In this document: positions 1 to 10,113 of the stretch, one piece after another
How the letters are laid out: each line of letters starts with the position of its first letter
Position numbering within the stretch: position 1 is the stretch's first letter
NCBI GenBank assembly: GCA_047495785.1
Contig: JBLDXI010000046.1
Location: 124,001-188,000 of the forward strand
Length of the DNA: 64,000 nt
Direction: 5' to 3'
Source of the DNA: Lepidodermella squamata
Lineage: Eukaryota > Gastrotricha
Notes under the pieces: generated by a model
What the model saw: the letters and a program-made list of their open reading frames with translations, nothing else
Databases searched by the model: none
What the model was told of the DNA's origin: nothing
Program-made: the position numbers and the translations under genes

Positions 1-84
1 TAATGAAAATGCTTAGGTGTACCTAGAACTAGAAATTGAGTGCTTGACAAGTAATTGTATTGAGTCCTTCCATTCTTTTTCCAG

Positions 85-743
85 TTTCTCAAGCCGATGA
101 TTCTTTGGTTGGTTTCTGGCCACTTACCAGCCAGACCTATGTGAATGAAATCAGCCGCGGTTTGACTCCTTCGGCCATCTATTATCCTCTTTTGGACAAG
201 TATGCCGGCCCTTTCGGGGAGATAAACACAGCCTACACCGTCAGCAACCCCACCGGCCGCTTAGCAACCTATAATGATATTTCACTGCCAAGCCCAGACT
301 TCACAATTTCATTCTTCGTGAAAACAATTGATGAGCTTCAATTTACTATTTTGAGTTTTTACGAGAACTCGACTTCCTTCTTTCGCGTGGTTTTCCATCC
401 CCCAAATTTAATCGGCTTCCAAGGCATACCGACTGATACTAGATTCCCTGTTATGCTGAACGGCACCAACCATTGGAACTTCATTTCAATCGTCTACTCG
501 AGCTCTACGGGCTTTGTCGAAATGCATGGTGAAGATGGTTCGATGTTTCCGTTCGCGAAAGCCCTATTGCAGGTTCCTGCCTTGAATCCATCCACCTCCT
601 CCTTTTCAATGGGCGGTGATGCCTCAAGTCAATTTGACATGACAAACTTAGATTCGCTTGCATGTATTACTCTTCATTCAAAAGCTCTAGCTGATAACGA
701 AATCGCTCAATTGACGAGCAATTGTAAGGCTGTTCAGCCTTGA
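85..743 (+). CDS. Secreted LamG/concanavalin-like protein, copy 1 (5' exon missing)
   Basis: This is the final exon of a small protein made of one laminin-G/concanavalin-like jelly-roll domain. The exon follows a T-rich acceptor ending at 84 and reads SQADDSLVGFWPL onward, closely matching the second exon of the gene at 1241-2140. Shared marks are FWPLTSQTYVNEISRG, a PFG..NTAY segment and the end SKALxxNEIAQLTSxCKAVQP. The signal-peptide exon must lie left of the window, so the gene is partial. An AATAATAAAAA polyadenylation-type stretch follows at about 757-768. The family resemblance to LamG rests on pattern (FWPL start, alternating beta strands); the binding partner is unknown. The domain type is less certain than the existence of the gene. 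Confidence 0.8.
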
Positions 744-1240
744 AACTGATTTCTTGAATAATAATAAAAATGTTTAGGACTCTGAATGACAAGCTAATAA
801 ACATTCAACTACCCCTATTTCGTCTTCCAGAGGTATTAGGATCGTTGAGCTGGGGGTTACTGCAAGCAACCCCGAGCAGCGTAGTATGTACTTCGCTTCT
901 GATGTGTTCTTCGAACTGTATTCTCGGCCCCTTTATTGAGTCGTCAATTTTTATATCAATTTCTTTCAGAGCAGAAAAGGCGATAGGGCTAAAATTTTAA
1001 GATCAAGGCTCAAGGTCAAGTTTTGAAAGTGATTTCCGTAAATAATGATGAATCACCATTCGATTTGAACGCTAAGCAGAAAACTATAACCTAGATAACA
1101 ATCAAACGGAAGGTAGCAACTGGGCGATAAGGCAAAAAACAAGATACCCAGCAAGAAAAAAGCTTATCTATATATTATATTAGGTCTCCGCGGTATTCAG
1201 TACTTCGTACTTCTTACCTAAATCAACATAGAGCTCTAGG
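744..1240. other. Intergenic, promoter side of LamG copy 2
   Basis: No gene is visible. The stretch ends in a TATA-like sequence about 64 bases before the next start codon. The short open frame at about 770-1000 has no signal, domain or splice support. Confidence 0.6.
1169..1177 (+). promoter_or_regulatory. TATA-like box of LamG copy 2
   Basis: The sequence TATATATTA lies 64 bases upstream of the ATG at 1241, a suitable distance for a TATA box plus a short leader. This is inferred from position only. Confidence 0.4.
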
Positions 1241-2140
1241 ATGGCTTCGGTTTTTTCCATTATTCTGGCTGTGTTTGCCTCCATTTCAGGTATGAATCGA
1301 ATTTGATGACAAAACTGGGCGAATAAAAGGTAGAGCAGTCATTCTAATGATTTATAAGCGATACGGGATGAGCGCATTTAAAATTCGTACTGGGATTTGA
1401 ACATTTTCGGTCGATTTGAAGTTGAAATATGAGAATAGAAATGATATCTTTAACGAACAACCGTTTTCCTTTCTTCAGTTTCTTTGGCCGATGATTCACT
1501 TGTTGGTTTCTGGCCACTAACCAGCCAGACGTACGTGAACGAGATCAGCCGCGGCCTAGCTCCAAGCAGCGTCTACCAGCCTTTGTTAGACACAAAACCA
1601 GGCCCGTTTGGCCAGCCAAACACCGCATACACTACGACTAGGGTTGTAACGCAGGGTCGTTTAGCAGGTTTTAATGACATCCAGTTGCCCACTCCTGATT
1701 TTACCTTCTCATTCTTCGTGCGAACAACTGACACGAATATATTTACGATTGCAAGTTTTTACGATGACGCCTCAGCACATCTACGGGTTGTTTACTACCC
1801 TCCAAATCTGATCTCGCTCGACGGATCACCGAAAACTGTCAGATTTCCGATTCTATCCAATACGACCGAATGGAATTTCATTTCCCTTGTCTACACTAAT
1901 TCCACCGGGTTCGTTGAGGCTTATGGCCAGGATGGGTCTATGTTTCCATTTGCGAAGTTGCGACTACAAATTCCGGCGATGGATCCATCTAAAACAGCAT
2001 TTTACATGGGCGGTGACATTGGCGACTCAGTTGACATGTCTAGTTCTAATTCGCTGGCTTGTGTCACGCTGCACTCGAAAGCTCTCGTTCCTAATGAAAT
2101 CGCTCAACTAACGAGTGCTTGCAAGGCGGTACAGCCTTAA
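1241..2140 (+). CDS. Secreted LamG/concanavalin-like protein, copy 2
   Basis: This is a complete two-exon gene. Exon 1 (1241-1289) encodes a signal peptide, MASVFSIILAVFASIS. Exon 2 is 1479-2140. The intron runs GTATGA to TTCTTCAG and the phase is consistent. The mature protein of about 220 residues is one LamG/concanavalin-like domain (FWPL start, TFSFFVRTTD strand, C-terminal CKAVQP). It is a tandem duplicate of the gene ending at 743. A more distant copy lies at 3651-4355, and the same kind of domain starts the giant protein at 50933. Secretion is well supported by the leader. The ligand is unknown. Confidence 0.85.
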
Positions 2141-2379
2141 ACAGCTAGAAATGATAAGCCAAAATAAAAAATAAAAATAAAAAATGAAAAAATAAAATGA
2201 GTAGCGGTGGGGATTTGATCGCCTGTTATGCGTTTCCCAGCAAAAATAAAGCTGTGTGCACACTCGTGAAAATTACATCGCGCAATTGCGCCCACGTGGC
2301 CAGTTTTTTGCACGCAATGAAGTGCTGCAATTTTTATTGCTAGGCCAGTCGCTTTTTGGACGAGAATTCTCACCACACC

Positions 2380-3033
2380 ATGCACTCACTTAGTGTTGCC
2401 CTGTTGCTAGTTACTGCCACTGGGCAATTGTTGGCTGACACAATGGGCAATAACACAGATATCGAGCTAATTCGACTGCGTCTCATGAGCCCTAAATTCG
2501 ATGCTACCAGCACTGGAATGGAGAATAATGGAAGCAAAGCCGAGATGGCCAAAGAAGCTGACCAGCAAAAAGGCGATGCTGCCAAATACGTCTCCTATTT
2601 CCTGTTCGCCGTTGTTGGAATCGGCGCTGTTTTCATCATCGGCGGATTTTTCTTCAACAGAACTCTGGATGGTGCGCTTGAATGCTGCGTTCGTCAGGTT
2701 AATCAACACCCACCAAACAATGAGGTGTTCTTCCTACCCAACATCAACCTACGTCATCAACGCAACATCCGGCGATTTCGATCTGAAGCCGGGCTATCCC
2801 GCCTGCCTATCCACAAAAAATCAGCGAAACAACACCGAATTTTGGTGCCTGTCAGACGTCAAGATGTTGTTGCTGAGGCCGAGCAGCCTTGTTCTCATGG
2901 AATTGCCTTATCGACAATTGTCGAAGCCACCGATTCTCGCTACATCAGTTCTTTCAGCGAATTATCAAGTGATGAATCTTCAATCTCAATGGTGTCCAAC
3001 CTCTACCGTGTTAAGACTTCAAGCTCGGTTTAG
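2380..3033 (+). CDS. Small type I membrane protein, unknown function
   Basis: This single-exon frame encodes about 217 residues. I chose the second ATG (2380) because it starts directly with a signal peptide (MHSLSVALLLVTATGQLLA); an in-frame ATG at 2356 would add eight polar residues. An ectodomain of about 55 residues is followed by one transmembrane helix (YFLFAVVGIGAVFIIGGFFF, near residues 72-91). A basic cytoplasmic tail follows, ending in a Ser-rich stretch (SELSSDESSISMVSN) that looks like a phosphorylation target. I recognise no family. It converges with the minus-strand gene ending at 3101. A longer overlapping frame (2501-3250) lacks these features and was rejected. Confidence 0.6.
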   Translation: MHSLSVALLLVTATGQLLADTMGNNTDIELIRLRLMSPKFDATSTGMENNGSKAEMAKEADQQKGDAAKYVSYFLFAVVGIGAVFIIGGFFFNRTLDGALECCVRQVNQHPPNNEVFFLPNINLRHQRNIRRFRSEAGLSRLPIHKKSAKQHRILVPVRRQDVVAEAEQPCSHGIALSTIVEATDSRYISSFSELSSDESSISMVSNLYRVKTSSSV

Positions 3034-3100
3034 TGACAAAAACACTGCGTTATTCTGCCATAATAGATCTATTGTTCATCCATTTTCATTGTATTTTTTT

Positions 3101-3454
3101 TTAGAATTTAAAGTAATGATAGGCCTCGACGTAGCAGATGCGCATGACTGTTGGAATGGCTCGAGCTTCCGGTCCACCGTATCGATCCAGGCACTTCTCC
3201 AGCCTGCGGGAGCGATTCGAGTTGAAAACCTTCTCATACAACCTTGTTAGAGTTTCTCGGATTCCAAGGTAAGAAATTCGCATGGCTGAAAAAATTGTAG
3301 CTTTAATGATTTTTCAAAAAATGTATAATCTATTAGAAAAATTAAATAGACTTTTCTGTTTACCGTTATTTTTCTGATTCTCCTGGTCCATTGCTAGGCT
3401 GGCGGCATTCGAGACGAGACAGCAAAAAATCACCAAAATAATTGGGGGAAACAT
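3101..3454 (-). CDS. Tiny secreted peptide, GGPxARAIP family, copy 1
   Basis: This two-exon minus-strand gene encodes about 91 residues. Exon 1 (3454-3364) is a signal peptide beginning MFPPIILVIFCCLVSNAAS. Exon 2 is 3285-3101. The splice is GTAAAC to TTTTCAG, with phase 1 on both sides. The mature part is basic and ends in a two-cysteine block, CLDRYGGPEARAIPTVMRIC. The same block occurs in the gene at 49068-49496, with the same two-exon, phase-1 layout. That match across more than 45 kb is the main evidence that both are real genes. I know no named family with this motif. A secreted peptide or hormone-like role is a guess. Confidence 0.7.
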
Positions 3455-3650
3455 TTTCAAGCAGTGAATCAAAATAGTCGCTTCCTGTTTTGACCCATGA
3501 GTAATGTTGATATTTTCGCATCGTAATCTCGCTCTCAGCTTATCAGTAGCAACTCATTTGAGGGCAATTTATCTTTTTTTACCCCCCACATTACCTTAGC
3601 ACAGTGCTAATTACTGTCGGGAAAAATACTTCGGCTAGACGCAGTCAATC

Positions 3651-4355
3651 ATGTTGCTTGTAAAATTTGTTGTCTTAATGTCTCTTTCAATCGATTTATC
3701 TCAATGCGTGGGTAATTTGATCGCGTTCTGGCCTCTAAACAAGGCATACAAGCTGCAGGAAGTTTCCTGGGACAAGCCTACATCTGGCTTACACAATCCG
3801 TTGCTCAACTCAGAAACTAATGGACCATTTGGAAAACCTGATACGTCTTACACTGTAACTTGCGCTGGTTGCACTATGGCGCACTATCCCGTCGGGTTTC
3901 CTGAAACATTTACCATCTCGTTCTATTTGAGAACTTCTTGCCAGAAAGAGGCAACGTTTATTGGTTTCAAAGACAAGGAAAACAAAGTTGAAATTGGATG
4001 TGTGCCTCCGAATTTGCTGGAAATCACAGGCTCAGCAAATGGAAAAATCGTTCGCTTCCCGGTTATTCAAACGGATACGATGCAGTTTTTGGCTATTACC
4101 TACGATGAGGATTCGTATTTAGCGGTTCATGATTCAACGGGTGAAATAATCAAATTCGCAGCCGCGTCCAATGTTCAATTACCACTGTTTAATAACACTG
4201 TGACCGATGTAGAATCGTTTAGCCTAGGAGGTATTGACAGTATGATGCAAATGACTGACGCGATAGCTTGCGTTATGATCTACGACAAAGTGCTTAGCAA
4301 CGATGATATTGCCGAGTTACCCCGAGCCTGCCAAAAAGTGCAGCCCAGGTCTTGA
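3651..4355 (+). CDS. Secreted LamG/concanavalin-like protein, copy 3 (intronless)
   Basis: This single-exon protein of 234 residues has a signal peptide (MLLVKFVVLMSLSIDLSQCVG) followed by one LamG/concanavalin-like domain. It matches the copies at 85-743 and 1241-2140 in order of motifs: LIAFWPLNKAY, GPFGKPDTSYTVT, FTISFYLRTS, and the end IACVMIYDKVLSNDDIAEL...CQKVQP. It is much more divergent than copies 1 and 2 are from each other. It also has extra cysteines (TCAGCTMAHY and RTSCQKE) and no intron. An AATAAA follows the stop at about 4356. It is probably extracellular; the ligand is unknown. Confidence 0.8.
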   Translation: MLLVKFVVLMSLSIDLSQCVGNLIAFWPLNKAYKLQEVSWDKPTSGLHNPLLNSETNGPFGKPDTSYTVTCAGCTMAHYPVGFPETFTISFYLRTSCQKEATFIGFKDKENKVEIGCVPPNLLEITGSANGKIVRFPVIQTDTMQFLAITYDEDSYLAVHDSTGEIIKFAAASNVQLPLFNNTVTDVESFSLGGIDSMMQMTDAIACVMIYDKVLSNDDIAELPRACQKVQPRS

Positions 4356-5065
4356 AATAAAGCGATATTTTGAAGAAGAATTCCGATTTTTCGAACAGTC
4401 CCCTAAAATTCTAGAATTTTTATATTAATTACATGGTACCCTCGGCTATAGGGAACGATTTTCTACTCGCAAATTCTGATTCAAGGGAGACATGAAACCC
4501 GGAAAACCGTTTTTAGGGAAATCTAGCGCGAACCTCAAATTTAGTGCTGGGGCCCTAGAATTTCGAGTGTCCACTTGTCAAATCCATCCTAATTCTTCAT
4601 CAATGAAAGACGTAGCTGTTGAAATGCTGATTACAACTGATGCCTGATTGTCCTAACGATAAGATAGCTTGTCTAGTTATAGCTCAGACGGAGATACGTG
4701 ACACATAGGCTTGTCTTTTTGCATAATTGTAATTTAGGTAGTGTCGTGATGTGTATGACTTACTTTTTAGGGTTATTATTGCTACTATAATAAAGGAATT
4801 AATGTAATTGCGATATACGAGCCAGCATATGCAACAACAGCATGCTTCTCGCATAAATTATACGCACGTTTGAGCATATGTATGTAGCACGTTCCTCATC
4901 GATCGCCTAATAATCTGAGCCATTTCCTTTTAAAAATATTCATGTTTGCATGTAAATGCTTGCCGTAGTAGCAAGAAGTCACTGCAGAAAATCAAAGCTA
5001 AAGCTGGCTTTGATTTTTCGATACTAACGCCGATTTTCACGCGTTTTTTTGAATAGGGTTTAAAA
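4356..5065. other. Intergenic, nothing recognised
   Basis: AT-rich sequence with no convincing gene, RNA or repeat on either strand. Confidence 0.6.
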
Positions 5066-5275
5066 ATGGACATGTTTCCTTCCCTCGACGTCGCGATGGT
5101 GCTATTATTCAATGCAGCCCTTTATGTCGGCTACGGCCTCTACCTATCAGTAATCCTATATCGACGGCTTAGTAAAGTTAGTCGGCTTGAAAGGACGGCA
5201 GCTCGTGAGGTTGACGGACGGTTATCGGAAATACCATACAGCAGTATAAGTGATCACATGGATCAAATAGCGTAA
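5066..5275 (+). CDS. Single-pass membrane microprotein, copy 1
   Basis: This 69-residue frame has a short N-terminus (MDMFPSLD), one transmembrane helix (about residues 9-31, VAMVLLFNAALYVGYGLYLSV) and a polar tail of about 35 residues. The gene at 6955-7158 has the same layout and shares the helix signature FNxAxxxGYGxYLxxxxY, so I regard both as real. No known family is recognised. A small membrane adaptor or regulator is possible but not shown. An upstream leader exon cannot be excluded. Confidence 0.55.
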   Translation: MDMFPSLDVAMVLLFNAALYVGYGLYLSVILYRRLSKVSRLERTAAREVDGRLSEIPYSSISDHMDQIA

Positions 5276-5374
5276 TTTAACAATTTATGTTGTGCCTTTT
5301 ACTCGATGCTTTCTACCATGACAAAAGTATCTACCTTTCAGATTTTTTTATATTAAAAATAAAATCAACAAATT

Positions 5375-6057
5375 TCATGGAATTATCCGAGTGTGGAAAG
5401 ATAGTGTGAAACGAATAGCACAGACCGATTTATCAGTGATTAGAGATCCTCCCGTAGCACAGACCATTCCGTTTTCTCGACATTGGCTGCTGCTAGTACA
5501 TGAGCAGTACATACCCTTCTTTAACCCACAAAAACCTGGCTGATCCGCTTTTTTTCCTGTCCGCAAGCAGCAAATACCCCGACCGCAGTCGCCATCGCTC
5601 ATACAAACTGTCCTAAAAAATTATAAAAATTAAGGTGGATTTCTTTAATTTTTTTCCATCTTACCTGCAGCATTTTGAGGCAGGGGGTCTACAAATCGTT
5701 CCGGCGTAAGCCACGTTTTGGCAGCACCAATCATCAGGGCAGTCAGCATCCCGTTTGCAGGCGATATCTTCCGGGCAAGCTTGATTGCCGTCCTGATAGC
5801 CGAACCGGCACTGGCCATCGCCACAGCATCTGCCCTTTAGAATCGTTTGCGGGACGTGGCACTGCTTGTTCAATGGGCCCATCATCGATAGAGTACTATT
5901 CGGGTTTGAGGAGCAGCTGTTTTAAGATTGAATAATATTGCATTAAATTAAAATGGAGAGGGTGAATTTACTTTACAACTGGAAGATCCACCTGAAGAGA
6001 TCCTTGGAAAATTTGCGCTATAGTCAGCAGAACGAAAATGTCAAGTTTCCGAGGCAT
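5375..6057 (-). CDS. Secreted cysteine-rich protein (Dickkopf/WAP-like Cys pattern)
   Basis: Three exons (6057-5972, 5916-5665, 5612-5375) join in phase to 191 residues. Exon 1 is a signal peptide (MPRKLDIFVLLTIAQIFQG). The mature part carries about 20 cysteines in repeated blocks: GRCCGDGQC, CKRDADCPDDWCC, CMSDGDCGRGICC and CSCTSSSQC. The CxxDxDCxxxxCC pattern resembles the small disulfide modules of Dickkopf, prokineticin and WAP proteins, but spacing alone cannot place it in one of these. It is probably extracellular, perhaps a ligand antagonist or protease inhibitor; that is inference. Both introns are short (55 and 52 bases). It sits between the two membrane microprotein genes. Confidence 0.75.
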
Positions 6058-6954
6058 TTCTCTTTGTTAATTCAATGAGATTAGCGAGAAATTTCGCCAT
6101 GAGTCAGGGGTTTAAAGGTTTTCGTGAAAAAAACGTCAGAAAGAGTGGGCTGAGTAACCTGCTTGAATGAGTGCATATTGCTTTTGGTTGCTGTTGTAGT
6201 TTACGCTGCATACAAATGAAGCGATGCCATATTAACATCAAGTGACCTACACGCTAATAGCTGGCTCGTTTTTTGATCCACTGTAAGCGAGATTTGTATG
6301 CGTTTTGGCAATTGTTTACTCAACACATTAGCTGGCCCTCCGCGTATAATTACAATTGAATAGCGGATCAGCTTTTAATGTTTGATGTCAAATGGCTCCA
6401 GCGCTTAGATCCTGGTTCCTTCAGTTATTTTACGATGAAATATTGACAGAGGATTTCTTCGTCCCTTGAGACCGGATATTATCATCTCTTATTCCTCCAA
6501 ATTCTCGAACTACCTGCTACCAACTTTGATTTTTCCATCATGATTTATCTAGTGGTTCTCGATTTTTGATATTTTTGAGCTATTTTACTTATAAGAATTT
6601 TTTTTCTGATTTGTGCATCCTCTTCCTCCCTAAATCATTTGAATTCCCCAAATATTTCATAACAAAATTCGCTCTCACTTAGGACAAGGAAACAGCTTTT
6701 TGAGTTACGTACAGTGGATACCCTCGTGATTCGTGATTAAGCAAAGTTCATGGGGCAGAGTCCGCTCAGTCACGTGGAAGAAAAATGTTGCATAAATAGT
6801 TTCTTACTTCATCCAGACGGCTAATTTCTATCATGTTTAGCATTTCGCAGCTTAGCACCTCGAAACTGAATTTGGATTTGATTGCTTGTTTTTCGTTAGG
6901 AAAGTTTATCATGTTTTCTTAAGGCTATTTATCGATTCATGCCATGGTTCGGTG
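6058..6954. other. Intergenic, nothing recognised
   Basis: About 900 AT-rich bases between the Cys-rich gene and the second microprotein. It presumably holds their promoters. No repeat or RNA gene was seen. Confidence 0.6.
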
Positions 6955-7158
6955 ATGCTTCAGCCGTACGAGATTGCTGTCATTTTCGTCATTGCTTTCA
7001 ACGTGGCGTTTTCGCTGGGCTACGGCACCTACCTCGGCATTTCGTTCTATTTCTCGCTGCGAAGAGACAATATGACTCGGAAAAAGCTGGCTCAAAAACT
7101 CGCCGTCATGGAGAAAACAGATCGCGCGAACACTTTGAGCACTATCAGAACTATATAG
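6955..7158 (+). CDS. Single-pass membrane microprotein, copy 2
   Basis: This frame encodes 67 residues from the ATG at 6955; the open frame extends upstream only through a non-ATG codon. The N-terminus MLQPYE leads into one hydrophobic helix (IAVIFVIAFNVAFSLGYG) and then a basic tail (SLRRDNMTRKKLAQKL). It aligns with the 5066-5275 protein over the helix and the start of the tail (FNxAxxxGYGxYL). Function is unknown. Confidence 0.55.
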   Translation: MLQPYEIAVIFVIAFNVAFSLGYGTYLGISFYFSLRRDNMTRKKLAQKLAVMEKTDRANTLSTIRTI

Positions 7159-7247
7159 TCCAAAAATCTAATATAGCTTTCCCCTGTAATATAATTATCT
7201 GCTCAATGCTTTCTCCGATTTTTCAATTCGAGTAAAAATTAAGTAAT

Positions 7248-8329
7248 TTATTCGACGGACTTGATTATATGAGGAGTTTTTCGGTTCTGGTTCACATAAT
7301 TCCCGATTGACATGTATTTCAGCGAATCATGCCTTTTCCACCAGTTCTGGCCAAAATATTTCCTGAACCCCTTCTCGTGCAGTTTTTCAATCATAGTATT
7401 ACCATACTTCTCAAGCCGGTCCAAGTCATGGTTGAACGCTTCATCGCTTATCATATGCCATTCGACCAATAGATAACCGACGTAGTCGAGAGCTCCATCG
7501 CTTAACGCCCTAGTTAGCGACACCCATTCATCCCCTTCAACGTCCATCTTTACAACAGTTACATAGCTATGGTTGAGCATTTTCATGATTTCAGCCAGTG
7601 AATATGTATCCGGTTTACGATTTCCCTCCTCCTCGCCTGTAATGCCGTAGTGGTGGAATCGGACCCCGTTCGGCCGCACGGCTACGTCATTCATTGTCAT
7701 GTCAAAGGAATGGACGGTGCAACCGCGGAGAGCCATATCGTCGTCGAAGGCATAGTCATAATTCACCCTATAAAAAACTTGGGAATTACAACGAAAAATC
7801 GAGGAATTTAAAAAAAATACCCGAAGGAATAGACAATGCAAGGTTCGTCCTTAGGAAATTGGTCCATGCACACTTGATAAGTTTTGTGAGCTCTAGGCTC
7901 ATCAATTCCCATAGGTTGTAAAAACGAGCATGTGATATCTTCTTTCCTAGTAACTTTTCTGTAAATTTTAGACTATGAAAAATACAGTGGCTGTGATTGC
8001 TTCAAAATTTACCCAACTAGGCTGAAATATCGCTCAAGGTAGAGAGGCGAGTTTGAGAATGGATTAAACTTCCTTGACTCGTCACACGTATCAAAGCTGG
8101 AATATCAAGGAAAAATGAGGAAATTATATGAGTTATCGACATTTTTTGCTTACCATTTCGGATTTGGTGTTGTGGTTGGGGTTGGGGTCTCGATTGGCAC
8201 ATCCTGCTTAACTCTTTGATGGGGCTTGCCCTTGATGATCAGAATGAGAGATATGACTAATATGAAGACAGATCCAACCGCCACTCCCACTGTTTTCGGG
8301 TATATTCTGAACTGGCCTACTATCAACAT
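7248..8329 (-). CDS. METTL24-like membrane-anchored methyltransferase, copy 1
   Basis: Four exons (8329-8154, 8096-8013, 7958-7821, 7767-7248) join in phase to 305 residues. An N-terminal anchor (TVGVAVGSVFILVISLILII) and a short Pro/Thr stem suggest a type II, probably Golgi, protein. Then come a CFDTCD motif, an LERYFSLV segment and the S-adenosylmethionine domain (CIVYSFG; FDDDMALRGC; VKMDVEGDEWVSL; VEWHMISD). This pattern matches the METTL24/Methyltransf_22 group, related to FkbM methyltransferases. The substrate is unknown; a glycan is suggested by the neighbours. Unlike the three paralogs, this copy keeps the usual Gly in DVEGDE. Start and splices agree with the paralogs. Confidence 0.85.
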
Positions 8330-8457
8330 TTCCGAGTCTTATTTCGCAAGTGTGAGCATGAAAAGACTGCCTTCCTACACCAATCCTCAAATTCATTAAT
8401 TTATAAGGGAATAGGATTAGTTCTGAGATTTATTTTTAAACTTCAAATGCATAGATA

Positions 8458-9659
8458 CTACATCACCAATTCAGGTTTAGGCATTGTTCTATTTAGATTA
8501 GTATAGCCTGCTATAGTCAGGTATAACAATTGATCGAGTCTTCGCCACCAGTTTTCGACGTAAAATTTACGAAATCCTCGCATTTTCAAATTATCGACCA
8601 GTGAATTGCCGTACTTCTCCAATCGCAGCAAATCATGATTGAACGGATTGTCACTAATCGCGTGCCATTCGATCAGCAAATAGCCAACGGTGTCTAAAAC
8701 TTTATCGTCTAAGGCCCGGGTTAACGATACCCATTCATCGCGTTCGATGTCCATTTTCAGGACAGTTATGTAGCTATGATTGAGCATTTTCATTATCTCA
8801 GCCAAGGTTTTCGTGTTAGGCTTCCGATTCGTCTCATCTTCGCCTGTGATTCCCAGGGGCAAGAAGTTCAAATTCGGCTTCAGGGAGGTATTGAATTCAT
8901 CCATCGACATGTCAAAAGAGAAAACCGTGCAATTACGTGCTGCCATTTCGTCGTCAAAAGAGAAGTCGTAATTAATTCTAAAACAAGCGGAAATTATTCA
9001 AATTAACTGTTAATCGCAAGAGTACCCGAATGAGTAAACAATGCAAGCCTCATCCTTGGGGAAATTGTCCACACAAATGTGATAGGTCCTGTGGCCGTGC
9101 AGTTCATTTTCCCCTCGAGGTTCCAGATTTGAGCAGTTCATTTCCGGCGATTCATTTACCACTCTAGTCAACACAGGTAAACATAGGTGAGTTTGATCAA
9201 GGATAAAAGATGAGTGGGGCCAGAATTGGGAGCAATGTGAATCCGATAACCGGTAACAAAACAAAACTTCTCTAAATTTGATTGCAAAGTAGTAAAATCC
9301 CCGCGCGCCGTTGGTTCAAGCGTCTGAATTTTTTAGCAGAACATACTTTACAAGTCGAAAGAAGCGTTCAAGATAAGCGGCCGAGACTGGGGTAGGATTG
9401 ACTCGTCTCGTGAAGTCACAGGTATCGAGGCTATTGAAAAACGGTTATCAGACACGGAGATAAAACAAATGAAAACTGTTACGAACCAATTCGGATCTCT
9501 TCGTGGCTGAAAATCGCTCGCAGTACTTAGTTCGTGTCTAGTTTTAGCAGCGACAATCACCAGCCACGTGATCAGTGTCAAAATCAAGGCAGCGATAACT
9601 AAGATCTTGCATTCACCGGTGTTTGTTTGCGTTGGCGTCAACAACGCATATTTTGTCAT
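8458..9659 (-). CDS. METTL24-like membrane-anchored methyltransferase, copy 2
   Basis: Four exons (9659-9487, 9430-9347, 9163-9026, 8977-8458) join to 304 residues. Exons 2, 3 and 4 have exactly the same lengths as in copy 1 (84, 138 and 520 bases), strong evidence of tandem duplication. There is an N-terminal helix (ILVIAALILTLITWLVIVA), then LDTCD, LERFFRLV, CIVYSFG, FDDEMAARNC, LKMDIERDEWVSL and IEWHAISD. The exon 1 donor must be GTTCGT for phase, which is weak but gives the conserved NPxC junction. The METTL24-like role is inferred from motifs. Arg replaces Gly in the DIERDE acidic motif. Confidence 0.83.
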
Positions 9660-10113
9660 TCACAAAACTGCATTGAATGGCGGGTTTCTAAGCCGCGGCG
9701 TCGCCAAAAATACAAGCGGAGGTTTAAAAACGCGTGGCTGTTAATTCCTTTGTCTTTAATCTCAAACAAAGAAAATTACGCTATTCAATTAACGCCAGCT
9801 ATCATTAAGATGAAAGCTAGAGGCTAGAGCGTTATGCTTTCGTAATAACACATGCTACTTTCCGATGATGCGGCCGTGAGGTATATATGTAATGCCGCAC
9901 AGAATGTCCATTATTCTGGGTTACTGTCGCGATATTTCATGATAATTCGCTTTACGATTGCAGGAAACGGGAAAGACATGTTACCATAAGTCACGTGACC
10001 GCAAATCTCGCCGAGTGCCTTTTGAAACCGTCTGTTTGTTAGCCACCTTGAGTAAAATCCACCAAATTATCGGAAGCCTCACATTTTCACTCGGAACCGG
10101 CTCAGTGAACTTT
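9660..10113. other. Intergenic between methyltransferase copies 2 and 3
   Basis: No gene seen. A TATATA-type stretch at 9881-9888 could be the minus-strand promoter of copy 2, about 220 bases from its ATG. Confidence 0.45.

Noticed and set aside
770-1000. Frame of 76 residues after LamG copy 1
   Set aside because: No leader, domain or splice support; it overlaps the probable 3' end of the gene before it.
1384-1400. Possible tRNA T-arm on the minus strand (gttcaaatc)
   Set aside because: The flanking bases do not pair as a T stem, and no other arm is present.
2501-3250. Long plus-strand frame of 249 residues overlapping the membrane protein gene
   Set aside because: It has no signal peptide or membrane helix, and the other frame has both.
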